Assembly (NCBI RefSeq): GCF_002750855.1
Contig: NZ_NWUC01000004.1
Span: 301,948-365,947 of the forward strand
DNA from: Neopararhizobium haloflavum
GTDB taxonomy: Bacteria; Pseudomonadota; Alphaproteobacteria; Rhizobiales; Rhizobiaceae
Reading direction: 5' to 3'
Length of the DNA: 64,000 nt
The notes beneath the pieces were generated by a model. The model had not been told where the DNA came from and made no database searches. It was given only the letters and a program-made list of their open reading frames with translations. Position numbers and translations under genes: made by a program. Positions 45,093-53,715 of the stretch are shown here, one piece after another; positions within the stretch are counted from its first letter, which is position 1, and every line of letters begins with the position of its first letter.

Positions 45093-46688
45093 ATGTCCAG
45101 CTTTGACAGTTCGACTTCGCCTGAAGACGCCATTCTTCTTCATGGTGATTCCTTGCCCGACCCTACGGTCCACGATCCCGCGCGACGCCGCAGCATCCTG
45201 ATCACGGTCTGCATCGCGCTGATGGCGGTCATCGCCGCCGTGACCGGCCTCAATGTCGCGCAGCCGCATCTGGCGCTCGATCTCGGGGCCAGCCAGAGCC
45301 AGGTGCTCTGGATGATCAATCTCTATGCGATCAGCCTTGCCTCGCTGCTGCTGCCGCTGGGCGCGGTGGGAGACCGCTGGGGCCGCAAGCCGGTGCTGCT
45401 GATCGGCCTTGCGGTTTTCGGGGTCGCCAATATTGGCTCGGCTCTTGCCCCGAGCGTCGAGGTGATGCTCGGCGCACGCTTCCTGAGCGGCGTCGGCGCG
45501 GCGATGATCATGCCGGTGACGCTCTCGGTCATTACCTCGGCCTTTCCCGACGAGGAACGATCGAAGGCCATCGGCATCTGGACCGGCGTGGCCGGCGCGG
45601 GCGGCATCCTCGGCATGTTCCTTTCCGCCGTGCTGGTCGATTTCCTGTCCTGGCGCTGGCTGTTCGCGCTTCCTGTCGTACTGGTAGCAGTTGCCGCGGT
45701 CATGGCTTTGCGTGCCGTTCCCAATTCGCGCCAGTCCTCGGAACATCGGTTCGATACGGTCGGCTCTGTCCTGTCGCTTCTCGCCATCATGGGCGCGAGT
45801 TTTGTTCTGCATGAAGGCCCGGCGATTGGTTGGACAGCGGCTCCGACGCTGTTTGGCTTTGCGGTCAGCATCGCCGCCTTCATCGCTTTCGTCTGGTGGG
45901 AACTGCGCCATCCCGACCCGTTGCTTGATATCAGGCTGTTCAGGAAACGCAGTCTGACCAGTGGCTCGGTCTCTCTGACGACCTGGTTCGGCGTGCAGGC
46001 CGGCGTATTCATCGTCCTCTATCCATTCTTCCAGGCGGTCCTCGGGTGGTCGGGCCTGCGCGCCACGCTGGGCCTCATGCCCATGGCGTTGCTGATGATG
46101 GTTTTTTCCGGGGTCGCGCCGCTTCTGTCCGCACGAATCGGCCCGAAGACGACGATCGCCGGGGGCGTGCTGCTGGGTGCGACGGGGCTGGCACTGATGT
46201 CGCTCCTTGTGTCGGTCGATGGCGGATACCTCTCGGTTCTGCCGGGCATGGTCGCGATGGGCATCGGCATGGGATTGGCCATGGCGCCCTCGACGGAAGC
46301 GATCACGTCCTCCCTGCCACGCGATCAGCAGGGTGTCGCGTCGGCGCTCAACGATGTCACGCGCGAGTTGGGAACATCACTTGGGGTCGCTCTGCTCGGC
46401 GCGGTGTTCGCCGCAGGCTACACAAGCGCGATCGCTCCGCGACTGGCCGGATTTCCCGGCGATGCAGCCAGACTGGCGGGACAAAACATTGCCAACGCAA
46501 TGGCCCTCGCGGACGGCGGGTTGCCTTACGCGGATAGCCTCTACAGGGCCGCGCAGGAAGCTTTCGTCGAAAGCTGGCAGCAGGCGATGTGGGTCGGCGT
46601 CGGTGTGATGGCGCTGCTTTTCCTTTTTATCGTCCTGCGCGGCCCTGAGCGGCCTGCGTCAACCGAATCCACTTCCGCAAAAGCCTGA
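45093..46688 (+). CDS. MFS drug/solute exporter, DHA2 family
   Basis: A 531-residue transporter with 14 predicted membrane segments. The motif GDRWGRKPVLLIGL between segments 2 and 3 is the MFS motif A, and GVGAAMIMPVTLSVI carries the motif C-like proline-rich stretch of proton-driven exporters. It probably removes toxic organic compounds. First gene of a four-gene operon (15 bases to the next gene), under the Rrf2 operators. Confidence 0.9.
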   Translation: MSSFDSSTSPEDAILLHGDSLPDPTVHDPARRRSILITVCIALMAVIAAVTGLNVAQPHLALDLGASQSQVLWMINLYAISLASLLLPLGAVGDRWGRKPVLLIGLAVFGVANIGSALAPSVEVMLGARFLSGVGAAMIMPVTLSVITSAFPDEERSKAIGIWTGVAGAGGILGMFLSAVLVDFLSWRWLFALPVVLVAVAAVMALRAVPNSRQSSEHRFDTVGSVLSLLAIMGASFVLHEGPAIGWTAAPTLFGFAVSIAAFIAFVWWELRHPDPLLDIRLFRKRSLTSGSVSLTTWFGVQAGVFIVLYPFFQAVLGWSGLRATLGLMPMALLMMVFSGVAPLLSARIGPKTTIAGGVLLGATGLALMSLLVSVDGGYLSVLPGMVAMGIGMGLAMAPSTEAITSSLPRDQQGVASALNDVTRELGTSLGVALLGAVFAAGYTSAIAPRLAGFPGDAARLAGQNIANAMALADGGLPYADSLYRAAQEAFVESWQQAMWVGVGVMALLFLFIVLRGPERPASTESTSAKA

Positions 46689-46703
46689 TGCGGGGAGAAT
46701 TTC

Positions 46704-47609
46704 ATGCACTATGATGCGATCATCATCGGCGGCAGCTTCGCCGGCCTTTCCGCTGCCATGTATCTTGCCCGCGCCCGCAAATCCGTCTGCGTTCTCGATA
46801 CGGGTGAGCCGCGCAATCGCTTCGCCGCCGCATCGCACGGCTTATTTGCGCAGGATGGGAGCGATCCCAAACTCATGCTTGACACGATGCGCCAGCAGGT
46901 TGGCGCCTATCCGACCGTACGCTTTTTCAACGATGCCGCCGTCGAGGCACAGAAGGCAGACGGTTCGTTCTCCGTGACCTTGCAGAGCGGGGCGACCATC
47001 GCCGGAAAGCGCCTGCTGCTCGCCTTCGGCGTCTCAGACATTCTTCCCGAGATGCCGGGGCTAGCCGAACGCTGGGGCGCATCCGTCATTCATTGCCCCT
47101 ATTGCCACGGCTACGAGTTCAGCGACCGCCTGCTCGGCGTGCTGAACGTCTCGCCAATGTCCTACCATCAGGCGATGCTGATCGCAGACTGGGGCCCGGC
47201 GACCTTCTACCTGGACGGCGGCGAGCTGGAGGCAGCGGCCAGCGAAGCGCTTTCCCGGCGCGGTGTGCGCATCGAGCCGGCGCGTGTCGAACATGTGACG
47301 GGTGACGGATCCAACCTTTCGGCAATCCACCTTTCGGATGGCAGCACGCAGCCCATCGATGCTCTGTTCATCAGTCCACGCAATCGTCTCAACAGCGAGA
47401 TTGCCGGGACGCTGGGCTGCGATATCGATCATGGGCCACTCGGCTCAACCGTGAAGGTCGACCAGATGCAGATGACCAGCGTTCCCGACGTGTATGCCGC
47501 CGGCGACATTACCCGCATGGCGCACAACGTCACCTTCGCCTGCGCCGACGGGGTCATGGCGGCAATGGCGATCCATCGCTCCCTTGTGTTCGGGGGTGAC
47601 AAGCAATGA
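46704..47609 (+). CDS. NAD(P)/FAD-dependent oxidoreductase, thioredoxin reductase-like
   Basis: A 301-residue flavoprotein. FAD motif GGSFAGLSAAMYLARARKSV near residues 9-28, the redox pair CPYC at 131-134, and the second FAD motif VYAAGDITRMAHNVTFACADGVMAA at the end. The middle NADPH domain lacks the full GGGNSA motif of thioredoxin reductase, and LLGVLNVSPMSYHQAMLIADWG stands in its place. It may act on a small dithiol or on another carrier. Its end overlaps the next start by four bases. Confidence 0.85.
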   Translation: MHYDAIIIGGSFAGLSAAMYLARARKSVCVLDTGEPRNRFAAASHGLFAQDGSDPKLMLDTMRQQVGAYPTVRFFNDAAVEAQKADGSFSVTLQSGATIAGKRLLLAFGVSDILPEMPGLAERWGASVIHCPYCHGYEFSDRLLGVLNVSPMSYHQAMLIADWGPATFYLDGGELEAAASEALSRRGVRIEPARVEHVTGDGSNLSAIHLSDGSTQPIDALFISPRNRLNSEIAGTLGCDIDHGPLGSTVKVDQMQMTSVPDVYAAGDITRMAHNVTFACADGVMAAMAIHRSLVFGGDKQ

Positions 47610-48286
47610 ACGACAATCTCACGCCGTTCCTGAACCCGACCTCTGTCGCATCTTACGCCGAGGAAACTTTGAAGAAAGTCCCCGGCCTCACCGACCTGCA
47701 CCGCATGACCGAGCTGCTTCTCGCCGAGCACGCGCCGGACGCAGCGCGCATCCTCGTGGTCGGCGCCGGCGGCGGGCTGGAACTGAAGGCGATGGCGCAA
47801 GTGCGACCGGAATGGCGCTTCACCGGCGTCGATCCGTCACCTGCCATGCTGGACCTCGCACACAAAGCCGTCTCGCCGTTCGCTGGCCGCATGGACCTGA
47901 GTGCCGGAACTGTGGATGAGGCACCGCCCGGTCCATACGACGGCGCGACATGTCTTCTCACGCTTCACTTTCTCGACAGGGATGAAAGGCTGAAGACGCT
48001 GCGGGAAATCCGTCATCGCCTGAAACCCGGCAGCGCCGTCGTCGTCGCTCATCACACCGCGCCGGACGCCGCCTCGGAGCGATGGCTCGCTCGCTCGGCT
48101 CTCTTCGCCGACCGGGACGGGTCCGATCCGGCAAAGGCCGCCGCTTCCGCAGCTATTATGGCACAGCGTCTGCCCCTCCTGACGCCTGACGACGAGGAGA
48201 CGCTTCTGCTGGAAGCAGGTTTTGTGGACCCGGCGCTGTTCTATGCCGCGTTTTCGTTCCGCGGCTGGGTCGCGATCGCCGGCTGA
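47606..48286 (+). CDS. Class I SAM-dependent methyltransferase
   Basis: A 226-residue enzyme with the SAM motif RILVVGAGGGLELKAMAQV, then FTGVDPSPAMLDLAHKAV and the motif IV region GATCLLTLHFLDRDERL. No DNA or RNA target domain. In this operon it may methylate a small toxic compound or thiol. Translationally coupled to the flavoprotein gene. Substrate not predictable. Confidence 0.85.
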   Translation: MNDNLTPFLNPTSVASYAEETLKKVPGLTDLHRMTELLLAEHAPDAARILVVGAGGGLELKAMAQVRPEWRFTGVDPSPAMLDLAHKAVSPFAGRMDLSAGTVDEAPPGPYDGATCLLTLHFLDRDERLKTLREIRHRLKPGSAVVVAHHTAPDAASERWLARSALFADRDGSDPAKAAASAAIMAQRLPLLTPDDEETLLLEAGFVDPALFYAAFSFRGWVAIAG

Positions 48287-48324
48287 GTGGTGGGTTTGCC
48301 TGACCGGACATAGGAGCCGACATA

Positions 48325-49059
48325 TTGGCCATCAAACTCTACAATTTTGCCTTCGGGCCTTATCCGCAAAGGCTCAACATCTACCTGGCCGAGAAAAAGC
48401 CAACCAATGTTGAGGTCACCCTGTTCGACGAGCCGGACAGACGGGCCGATGTCCCGCCGGCAGCGATCACGGCGCTTACTGTGACCGGGTCGATGCCTAT
48501 CCTCAAAGATGAGGACGGCACGGTCATTGGTCAGTCGCTGGCGATCCTCGAATATCTCGAGGACAAGGCCTTCGGTCCCGACATGTTGGGAGCAATGCCT
48601 GCTGCGCGGGCGCGCACCCGGCAATTCGTGCATATGCTCGATGAAGCGCTGACGTTCTTCGGCCTATGGGGGCGTCATGGCAGTCCGCTCGGCCATGGCA
48701 TCGTGCGGACCAGTCAGGACGTCGCCGAAATCTGCGCTATCAGGTATTTCGGGCAACTGCGTCTTATCGAGAAAATGATTGGCGGCACTGAGTTCATCGC
48801 AGGAGATCGGATAACCGTGGCCGACTGCGTTGCCATGGCGACCCTGCAATATGCGGCAGACTTCTACGCGGTACCGGTTCCACCGGAATGCATCAAACTA
48901 CAGACGTGGTTCGAACATTTCTCCACGCGACCGAGCGCCGCTCGGCCCGGATACCCCGAGGATAAGCTTGCACGGGCGCAGGGCCTGGCCGCCTACTCGC
49001 TCAGCAGGCGCAGCAATGAGGTGGCTCCGGTTGTTCGGACAGCATGGCGGCTTGGCTAA
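48325..49059 (+). CDS. Glutathione S-transferase, C-terminus replaced by IS sequence
   Basis: About 244 residues. The thioredoxin-like domain starts KLYNFAFGPYPQRLNIYLAEK with the TGSMPILKDEDGTVIGQSLAILEYLED glutathione-binding region, and a helical domain follows (EFIAGDRITVADCVAMATLQYAA). TTG 48325 with GGAG upstream is the start. The IS3-family element begins at 49017, so the last 14 codons and the stop come from the element. The main fold ends before that point, so the enzyme may still work. It is the fourth gene of the Rrf2-linked operon. Confidence 0.85.
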   Translation: MAIKLYNFAFGPYPQRLNIYLAEKKPTNVEVTLFDEPDRRADVPPAAITALTVTGSMPILKDEDGTVIGQSLAILEYLEDKAFGPDMLGAMPAARARTRQFVHMLDEALTFFGLWGRHGSPLGHGIVRTSQDVAEICAIRYFGQLRLIEKMIGGTEFIAGDRITVADCVAMATLQYAADFYAVPVPPECIKLQTWFEHFSTRPSAARPGYPEDKLARAQGLAAYSLSRRSNEVAPVVRTAWRLG

Positions 49060-49068
49060 GGTCGGTTC
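49017..49068 (+). repeat. Left terminal inverted repeat of the IS3-family element
   Basis: Starts TGAGGTGGCT and ends near GGTTC. It pairs imperfectly with 50279-50321, with about nine extra bases after CGGACAG. It supplies the end of the GST reading frame. Confidence 0.75.
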
Positions 49069-49077
49069 AGATTCAGA

Positions 49078-49950
49078 TTACGCCGCCAGTCTGCGCTCAG
49101 GGTTAGCCCTATCCGGGGCGAGCCCCGGATAGGGCGGCACCTGGATTTGCCTATAAGCCTCGTCGGGGGTCGCCCCGGCAAGGGCCGAGTGAGGTCGGTT
49201 GGTGTTGTAGTAGTTGATCCACCAGGTCAGACCGGCCCGCAACTCCGATCCGGTCTCGAAGGCGTGGATGTAGACGCACTCATATTTGAGGCTACGCCAC
49301 AGCCGCTCGATGAAGACGTTGTCCATCCAACGGCCACGGCCATCCATTGAGACCCGCACGCCAGCGTCCTTCAGCACGTCGACGAAGCGGGGGCTGGTGA
49401 ACTGACTGCCCTGGTCGGTGTTGAAGATTTCCGGAGGCCCATAGCGGGCCAGGGCTTCTTCCAGGGCGGCGATGCAAAACTCGGCATCCATACTGTTGGA
49501 CAGCCGCCAGGACAGCACTTTGCGCGTCGCCCAGTCCATCACCGCCACCAGATACATGAAGCCCCGGCGCATCGGGATGTAGGTGATATCAGCGCACCAG
49601 ACCTGGTTCGGCCGGTCGATCGTCAGCTCGCGCAGCAGGTATTTGTAAGTCCTGTGCTCCGGGTGAGGGATGGTGGTGCGCGGCTTCTGATAGATCGGCG
49701 TCAGGCCCATCTTGGCCATCAGCCGGCGCACCCGCTTCCGGCCGACCCCATAGCCCAGGCGACAAAGGTGGCGAACCATCTGGCGAGAGCCGTACCAGGG
49801 CATCTCCAGGAAGGCCTCGTCGATCAGCCGCATTAACGTCAGGTTCAGCGGGCTTTCTCCCGTCGGCCGGTAATAGAAGCCCGATCGGTTAATCGACACC
49901 AGAGCGCATTGGCGCAGGATCGAAATCTTCGGGTGATCGGGCTCGATCAT
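49078..49950 (-). CDS. IS3-family transposase OrfB (DDE integrase)
   Basis: Catalytic half of the transposase. The rve domain shows VWCADITYIP, FNTDQGSQFTSP and FIERLWRSLKYE, giving the DDE triad. ATG 49950 would start it alone, but the frame is open upstream and joins orfA by a -1 slip at TTTTTTA (49992-49998), after which the peptide continues FFSQSLRSLSVDRR. The fused OrfAB is the active enzyme in this family. Confidence 0.92.
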   Translation of the reverse strand: MIEPDHPKISILRQCALVSINRSGFYYRPTGESPLNLTLMRLIDEAFLEMPWYGSRQMVRHLCRLGYGVGRKRVRRLMAKMGLTPIYQKPRTTIPHPEHRTYKYLLRELTIDRPNQVWCADITYIPMRRGFMYLVAVMDWATRKVLSWRLSNSMDAEFCIAALEEALARYGPPEIFNTDQGSQFTSPRFVDVLKDAGVRVSMDGRGRWMDNVFIERLWRSLKYECVYIHAFETGSELRAGLTWWINYYNTNRPHSALAGATPDEAYRQIQVPPYPGLAPDRANPERRLAA

Positions 49951-49970
49951 CGCTCGCCTCCGGTCCACGC

Positions 49971-50255
49971 TCAGCGACCGAAGGCTTTGGCTAAAAAATC
50001 CCGTTCCACCACCAACTGGCCGATCTTGGCGTGCAGCTTGTCGATTTCGCCCTCGCGTACGCTTTCGGTCGCCTCGACCTTGCCCGAGAACACCCCCGAA
50101 AGCCCCTCGACGGCCTGCTTGCGCCAAGCCGCGATCATCGTCTGGTGCACGCCGTGCTTCGTCGCCAGTTGCGACAGGGTCAGTTCCCCCTTCAGCGCCT
50201 CCAGCGTAACCTTGGCCTTGAAATCAGCCGAATACCGCTTCCGTTTGCCAGTCAT
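49971..50255 (-). CDS. IS3-family transposase OrfA (helix-turn-helix)
   Basis: A 94-residue DNA-binding protein: RYSADFKAKVTLEALKGELTLSQLATKHGVHQTMIAAWRKQAVEGLSGVFSG, followed by a leucine-zipper-like helix (EIDKLHAKIGQLVVERDFLAKAF). It binds the terminal repeats. Its end overlaps the orfB frame, and the slip site lies eight codons before its stop. Confidence 0.92.
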   Translation of the reverse strand: MTGKRKRYSADFKAKVTLEALKGELTLSQLATKHGVHQTMIAAWRKQAVEGLSGVFSGKVEATESVREGEIDKLHAKIGQLVVERDFLAKAFGR

Positions 50256-50278
50256 AAAGTCCGTCCTTCATCGAGGTC

Positions 50279-50321
50279 GAACCCACCTTAGCCGACTGTC
50301 CGTTTTTTCGGCGCCACCTCA
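50279..50321 (-). repeat. Right terminal inverted repeat of the IS3-family element
   Basis: Read on the minus strand it begins TGAGGTGGCG, then CGGACAG and GGCTAAGGT, as at the left end. It lies upstream of orfA and probably holds its promoter. Confidence 0.75.
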
Positions 50322-50370
50322 CAACCCTGATGACGCGATTGCCGATCTGCGCTGCCGCGAAGGTACGATC

Positions 50371-50601
50371 ATGAAGCGAATAGGTTTCTATTTCCGCGAT
50401 GGCAGCCGGACTTGTTCGCCCCCCGTGCCGGACGCAGTCGCTGAATGGGCTGCCGAAAAAGAATATGATGTCGTAGTGTGGACAGGGCTGCCCAGCAACT
50501 TCAAGGATAAGACTGGCAAAGAGTTCTCAGTCGCAGAGGCAATTAGTCACCTCCAATCGCTGACTAAAGACGGCAAGTCTATGGCCGCAACTTATGTTTG
50601 A
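50371..50601 (+). CDS. Small hypothetical protein (76 residues) or C-terminal part of a disrupted gene
   Basis: Reads MKRIGFYFRDGSRTCSPPV, then AVAEWAAEKEYDVVVWTGLPSNFKDKTGKEFSVAEAISHLQSL. GAAGG lies just upstream of the ATG. I do not recognise it. The frame is open back to the IS edge. If the IS and one CAA copy are removed, it joins the GST frame exactly without a stop, so it could be the displaced tail of a longer protein. Tail to tail with qatD. Confidence 0.45.
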   Translation: MKRIGFYFRDGSRTCSPPVPDAVAEWAAEKEYDVVVWTGLPSNFKDKTGKEFSVAEAISHLQSLTKDGKSMAATYV

Positions 50602-50729
50602 AGCGCACCGGATCTAATCCGAACGCCTCTAAGGAATGCCTTACAAGTCGAGCCATGGTTTGCCGCGTTTGCAACCGCCGGGGATGCAGCACATACCAAT
50701 GCATCCGTAGGCGACGGTGAGCCGCCCAT

Positions 50730-51482
50730 CTAGCTCCGCTCGGCAAGTAGGTCTTTGAGGTTATTCAGAATGGCTGCGGACATGTCTCTTACTGAAATCC
50801 CATGCAGACGCGCCAATCCCTCGACAGCGACCCAAACATCGCTTGGTGTGGAAGGATTACCGCTAGTTTGTGTGAACGGTCCGTCCGTCTCTGTCAAAAT
50901 GCGATCGAGAGGCAAAGATTTGGTTATTGCCGCCCGCTTTTCATTTACGAGCATCTCGGCGTTCACTGAAAAATAGCAGCCGAGATCTACCGCCCGCTTT
51001 GCCTCTTTCGCGGTACCGGTGAACCAATGAAGCACAACGCGTCCACGCTGGGGCGGCATGTATTGCTCGACCATATCGAGCACGGCTTTCGTCGCTCTGA
51101 CGCTATGCGTCGTGACGATCTTGTTCCCCGCCGCCGCACAGAGCGTCAGCACACGAGCGAAAATCTCTTTTTGCGTCTCAAACGACCTGTAGAACCGCGG
51201 GCCGGCGTCCAGTCCGACCTCGCCAACATAGCGTGTTAGCGGAAGCAATTCCTCCCACAGCCCGATCTCGCGGGCGCGCTCGCCGACCAGTTGAGGATGC
51301 AGGCCGAGAGCCGCGCGAACGTGACGGGTGGCGGACGCCAGTTCATGGTTCCGCGGCCAAGCTCTAGGCGTGGTGGTCACGGCGAGGGTGAAAACGCCAT
51401 CGCTCTCGCAACGCTCCACCGCGGCCACGTGGTCCGGGTAGAGATCGAGGTGGCAATGAAAATCAACGAGACTTGATCGCAT
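50730..51482 (-). CDS. qatD: QatD, TatD-family metal-dependent nuclease of the Qat defence system
   Basis: A 250-residue TatD-like hydrolase. The metal ligands are visible: His9 and His11 (FHCHLD), Glu88 (GEVG), His126 (TTHS), His152 (LHWFTG) and Asp200 (TETDGPF). On its own it would look like a DNA-repair nuclease, but it starts eight bases after a QueC-like gene in the order fixed for Qat. In that anti-phage system QatD is required for protection; its target is not established. Confidence 0.88.
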   Translation of the reverse strand: MRSSLVDFHCHLDLYPDHVAAVERCESDGVFTLAVTTTPRAWPRNHELASATRHVRAALGLHPQLVGERAREIGLWEELLPLTRYVGEVGLDAGPRFYRSFETQKEIFARVLTLCAAAGNKIVTTHSVRATKAVLDMVEQYMPPQRGRVVLHWFTGTAKEAKRAVDLGCYFSVNAEMLVNEKRAAITKSLPLDRILTETDGPFTQTSGNPSTPSDVWVAVEGLARLHGISVRDMSAAILNNLKDLLAERS

Positions 51483-51490
51483 GATGCCTC

Positions 51491-52840
51491 TTACGACGGT
51501 GCGGTGCGAACGCCAGTCAGCAAGCGCCCAACCTCTTCCAATCCGCGGCGGTAGACATCAGCCAAGTCATCGTGACGGGAAGGATCATCATAGAGCGGCC
51601 CTGGCTTGTGGATGAGGGCCTTGGCGAGTTCCGGACGCTTCGATAGCCGCGCGATCGCGATCTGAAAGGATCGGACCTGCTGACCTTCGGCCTGTCGGGT
51701 GTCTAATGTGGCAGTCTTCAGGTCTGGCACGCCGTAAATTGTCGAATCCTTGCCCTGTAGAGAGGCCCGTCGAATGAGACACGGTAGGCAGTATCCGCAG
51801 TGTCCCTGTGGCTTCTTGGTCCAGCGCCCCTTCGTCGGCGATGAACATGATAGCGACAGCGGGGCGAGCTGCTTCAACAGGGCCGGATTGGTGCATTGGG
51901 TGACCATCTCCCCCTTGGTCTTGTCCCAATAGGGATTTTCGACCTTCCCTCCGACACCGAGCGCCCGCAGCAGATCGTTCCACCGGGCCATGTAGAAGGG
52001 ATGCGTCGTGCGGGTGCTGAGCGCGCCGAGCCGAAGTCTATCGAGCGGCACGTTGAGCGCGATCAACCCGTTTTCCGGAACCTTGAGCACGAAGTCGCGG
52101 CCGAGCGCAGTCCCGGCGGCCAAGCCCAGCGAGAAGAACAGGAACGAGCGGCCGCGTGTGGTGTCCTCCGATCCGACGTCCTCGACAAACCCGCTATCGA
52201 AGCTCATCCATACCCGCAGCCGATCGAAAGAAGAGGCTTTATAAGCGGCTTTCAAACCGTGGAAGCACTGCTCCTGCGACTTGCTCACCAGTCCTTCGCC
52301 GGCATGGCTGACCAGAAGCGGCGTCTCGCCGGCATTCAAGCTGTCGATCGCACCGATCAAACTGTCCAAACCACCGGAGAACAAGCTCACGCCATCGAAC
52401 GGGGCGGGAATGAGGGTGGGCGCGGCAGGAGAAACCAGCTTCGCGTAGCCCTTGGCCCGTTTGCGGAAGCCCACATCCCATCTGTCGCCTGTCAGGAAGT
52501 TCAAGGCGCGGACCAAGATCGGCGCGGCGGCCGTCCATCGCACTGGATCGCTCACGGGGACGACTAATCGAATCTCGCGCGTCCAGGCATCCTGCGATTC
52601 CGTCGAGCGGGAGATGCGGGTGTCCGCTGCGTGAACGTGGGCCGCGACCACGAGCATGTCCGCGCCGATCTCGCTCGGGGTCAGGTGCAGCGCCTTGAGG
52701 TCAGCCAAGGCGTGGCCGATCCCATGATCGAGACGCTTGCCCGCTACCAACTGTAAGATCGATGCGACTTCGTCGCGCGCCTTTGGAACACGGGTCTTAT
52801 CGTCCTCGCCGAAACGGCCAATGATGACATGGCGCCTCAT
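51491..52840 (-). CDS. qatC: QatC, QueC-like (7-cyano-7-deazaguanine synthase-like) protein of the Qat defence system
   Basis: A 449-residue protein with the ATP pyrophosphatase loop SGGLDS at 155-160 and a zinc site at Cys332, Cys348, Cys351 and Cys354 (HCGYCLPC), as in QueC. It is about twice the size of housekeeping QueC, having an extra N-terminal domain of 150 residues. No other queuosine or 7-deazapurine genes are near. In Qat it is thought to modify a protein or nucleotide rather than make preQ0. The start overlaps the qatB stop by four bases. Confidence 0.9.
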   Translation of the reverse strand: MRRHVIIGRFGEDDKTRVPKARDEVASILQLVAGKRLDHGIGHALADLKALHLTPSEIGADMLVVAAHVHAADTRISRSTESQDAWTREIRLVVPVSDPVRWTAAAPILVRALNFLTGDRWDVGFRKRAKGYAKLVSPAAPTLIPAPFDGVSLFSGGLDSLIGAIDSLNAGETPLLVSHAGEGLVSKSQEQCFHGLKAAYKASSFDRLRVWMSFDSGFVEDVGSEDTTRGRSFLFFSLGLAAGTALGRDFVLKVPENGLIALNVPLDRLRLGALSTRTTHPFYMARWNDLLRALGVGGKVENPYWDKTKGEMVTQCTNPALLKQLAPLSLSCSSPTKGRWTKKPQGHCGYCLPCLIRRASLQGKDSTIYGVPDLKTATLDTRQAEGQQVRSFQIAIARLSKRPELAKALIHKPGPLYDDPSRHDDLADVYRRGLEEVGRLLTGVRTAPS

Positions 52841-53715
52841 TTCGCTGCCTCCCCATCGCCCATCGTCTGCAACACGTCGAAGGCGGATTGATAGACGTTA
52901 GTTACAAAGCCCATCACTGCATCTGGGGTCAGCGACTGAATGTTGACACCCGCGGCGTTGATCGCGTCGCTGACACCCCGCTGGATGAAATCACGCAATT
53001 GCGCCTGAACCCTCTCGGCCGCGCGCGGATCGGCAGGCAAGGTTACGACCTTGGTGCCGATGTCGTTACAGATGCGCGCCTCGATCGCGTGAGTCGCATA
53101 TAGTTCGAAGACGGTCTGGATTTGCCCAGGTGTCAGCGCGTCGATGTCGGTAATGCCAGCACCGGCGAGATCGGCGATCGTCTCGACGAAGGCGTCTCGC
53201 GCGATTCCCTCATCAATAGACCCACCTTCGGGGCAGATATAATCGGCGAGACCCGCGAACACTTCCTCGATCGGACGCCCGGCGAGGCTTTCAAGGTTGA
53301 GCGTTCGTAGCGCCTCACGCACGCCATTCGCGCTGGCGTCGTTGAGGAACCTGACCAGTCCAGCACCCGCGCCCCGCGACGAACCCATCCGCTGCGCAGC
53401 CTGGCGTGAGCCGCCCGCTGATTTGGACACATATTGCGAAACCGCGCGGCCGAGGCTCCTACGGTCGCTTCCGCCCGAACTTGCGAAACGCGTGAAATTG
53501 TTTCGGGCGGAAGTGAAGCGATCCGACGCCCCTGCCGGCGCGGTCGGCCGAGGTGCTGGCGCGGGAGGAACTGCGGGCGGCGCTCCATCAGGAGCCGGGG
53601 ATTGCGTTCCGTCGCTATCACCCGCGCCAGCTCCGCCGTCGCTGTCACCTTGCAACCAACTCGGAATGAGCGGCGTACCGCCTCCTGCACCCCCATAGGC
53701 GTTCGACGTGCCCAT
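52837..53715 (-). CDS. qatB: QatB, small adaptor-like protein of the Qat defence system
   Basis: A 292-residue protein. ATG 53715 shares one base with the qatA stop (TGATG). Residues 1-20 read GTSNAYGGAGGGTPLIPSWL, the conserved QatB opening, followed by a Pro/Ala/Gly-rich disordered stretch to about 75. The rest is helical (SRQAAQRMGSSRGAGAGLVRFLNDASANGVREAL, TPGQIQTVFELYATHAIEARICNDIGTK). Identification rests on this N-terminal motif and on the gene order. Function within Qat is unclear. Confidence 0.85.
   Translation of the reverse strand: MGTSNAYGGAGGGTPLIPSWLQGDSDGGAGAGDSDGTQSPAPDGAPPAVPPAPAPRPTAPAGASDRFTSARNNFTRFASSGGSDRRSLGRAVSQYVSKSAGGSRQAAQRMGSSRGAGAGLVRFLNDASANGVREALRTLNLESLAGRPIEEVFAGLADYICPEGGSIDEGIARDAFVETIADLAGAGITDIDALTPGQIQTVFELYATHAIEARICNDIGTKVVTLPADPRAAERVQAQLRDFIQRGVSDAINAAGVNIQSLTPDAVMGFVTNVYQSAFDVLQTMGDGEAAK

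Larger units (their letters stand above)
49017..50321 (-). mobile_element. Complete IS3-family insertion sequence, 1305 bp
   Basis: Both ends begin TGAGGTGGC and share the blocks CGGACAG and GGCTAAGGT. The element is flanked by the direct repeat CAA (49014-49016 and 50322-50324), the 3-bp duplication usual for IS3 elements. It carries orfA and orfB with a slippery TTTTTTA. The intact ends and short duplication point to a fairly recent insertion. Confidence 0.9.

Noticed and set aside
50730-52840. Reading the TatD-like and QueC-like genes as housekeeping DNA repair and queuosine genes
   Set aside because: QueC-like protein is far too long, no other queuosine genes are near, and the order with KAP ATPase and QatB is that of Qat.
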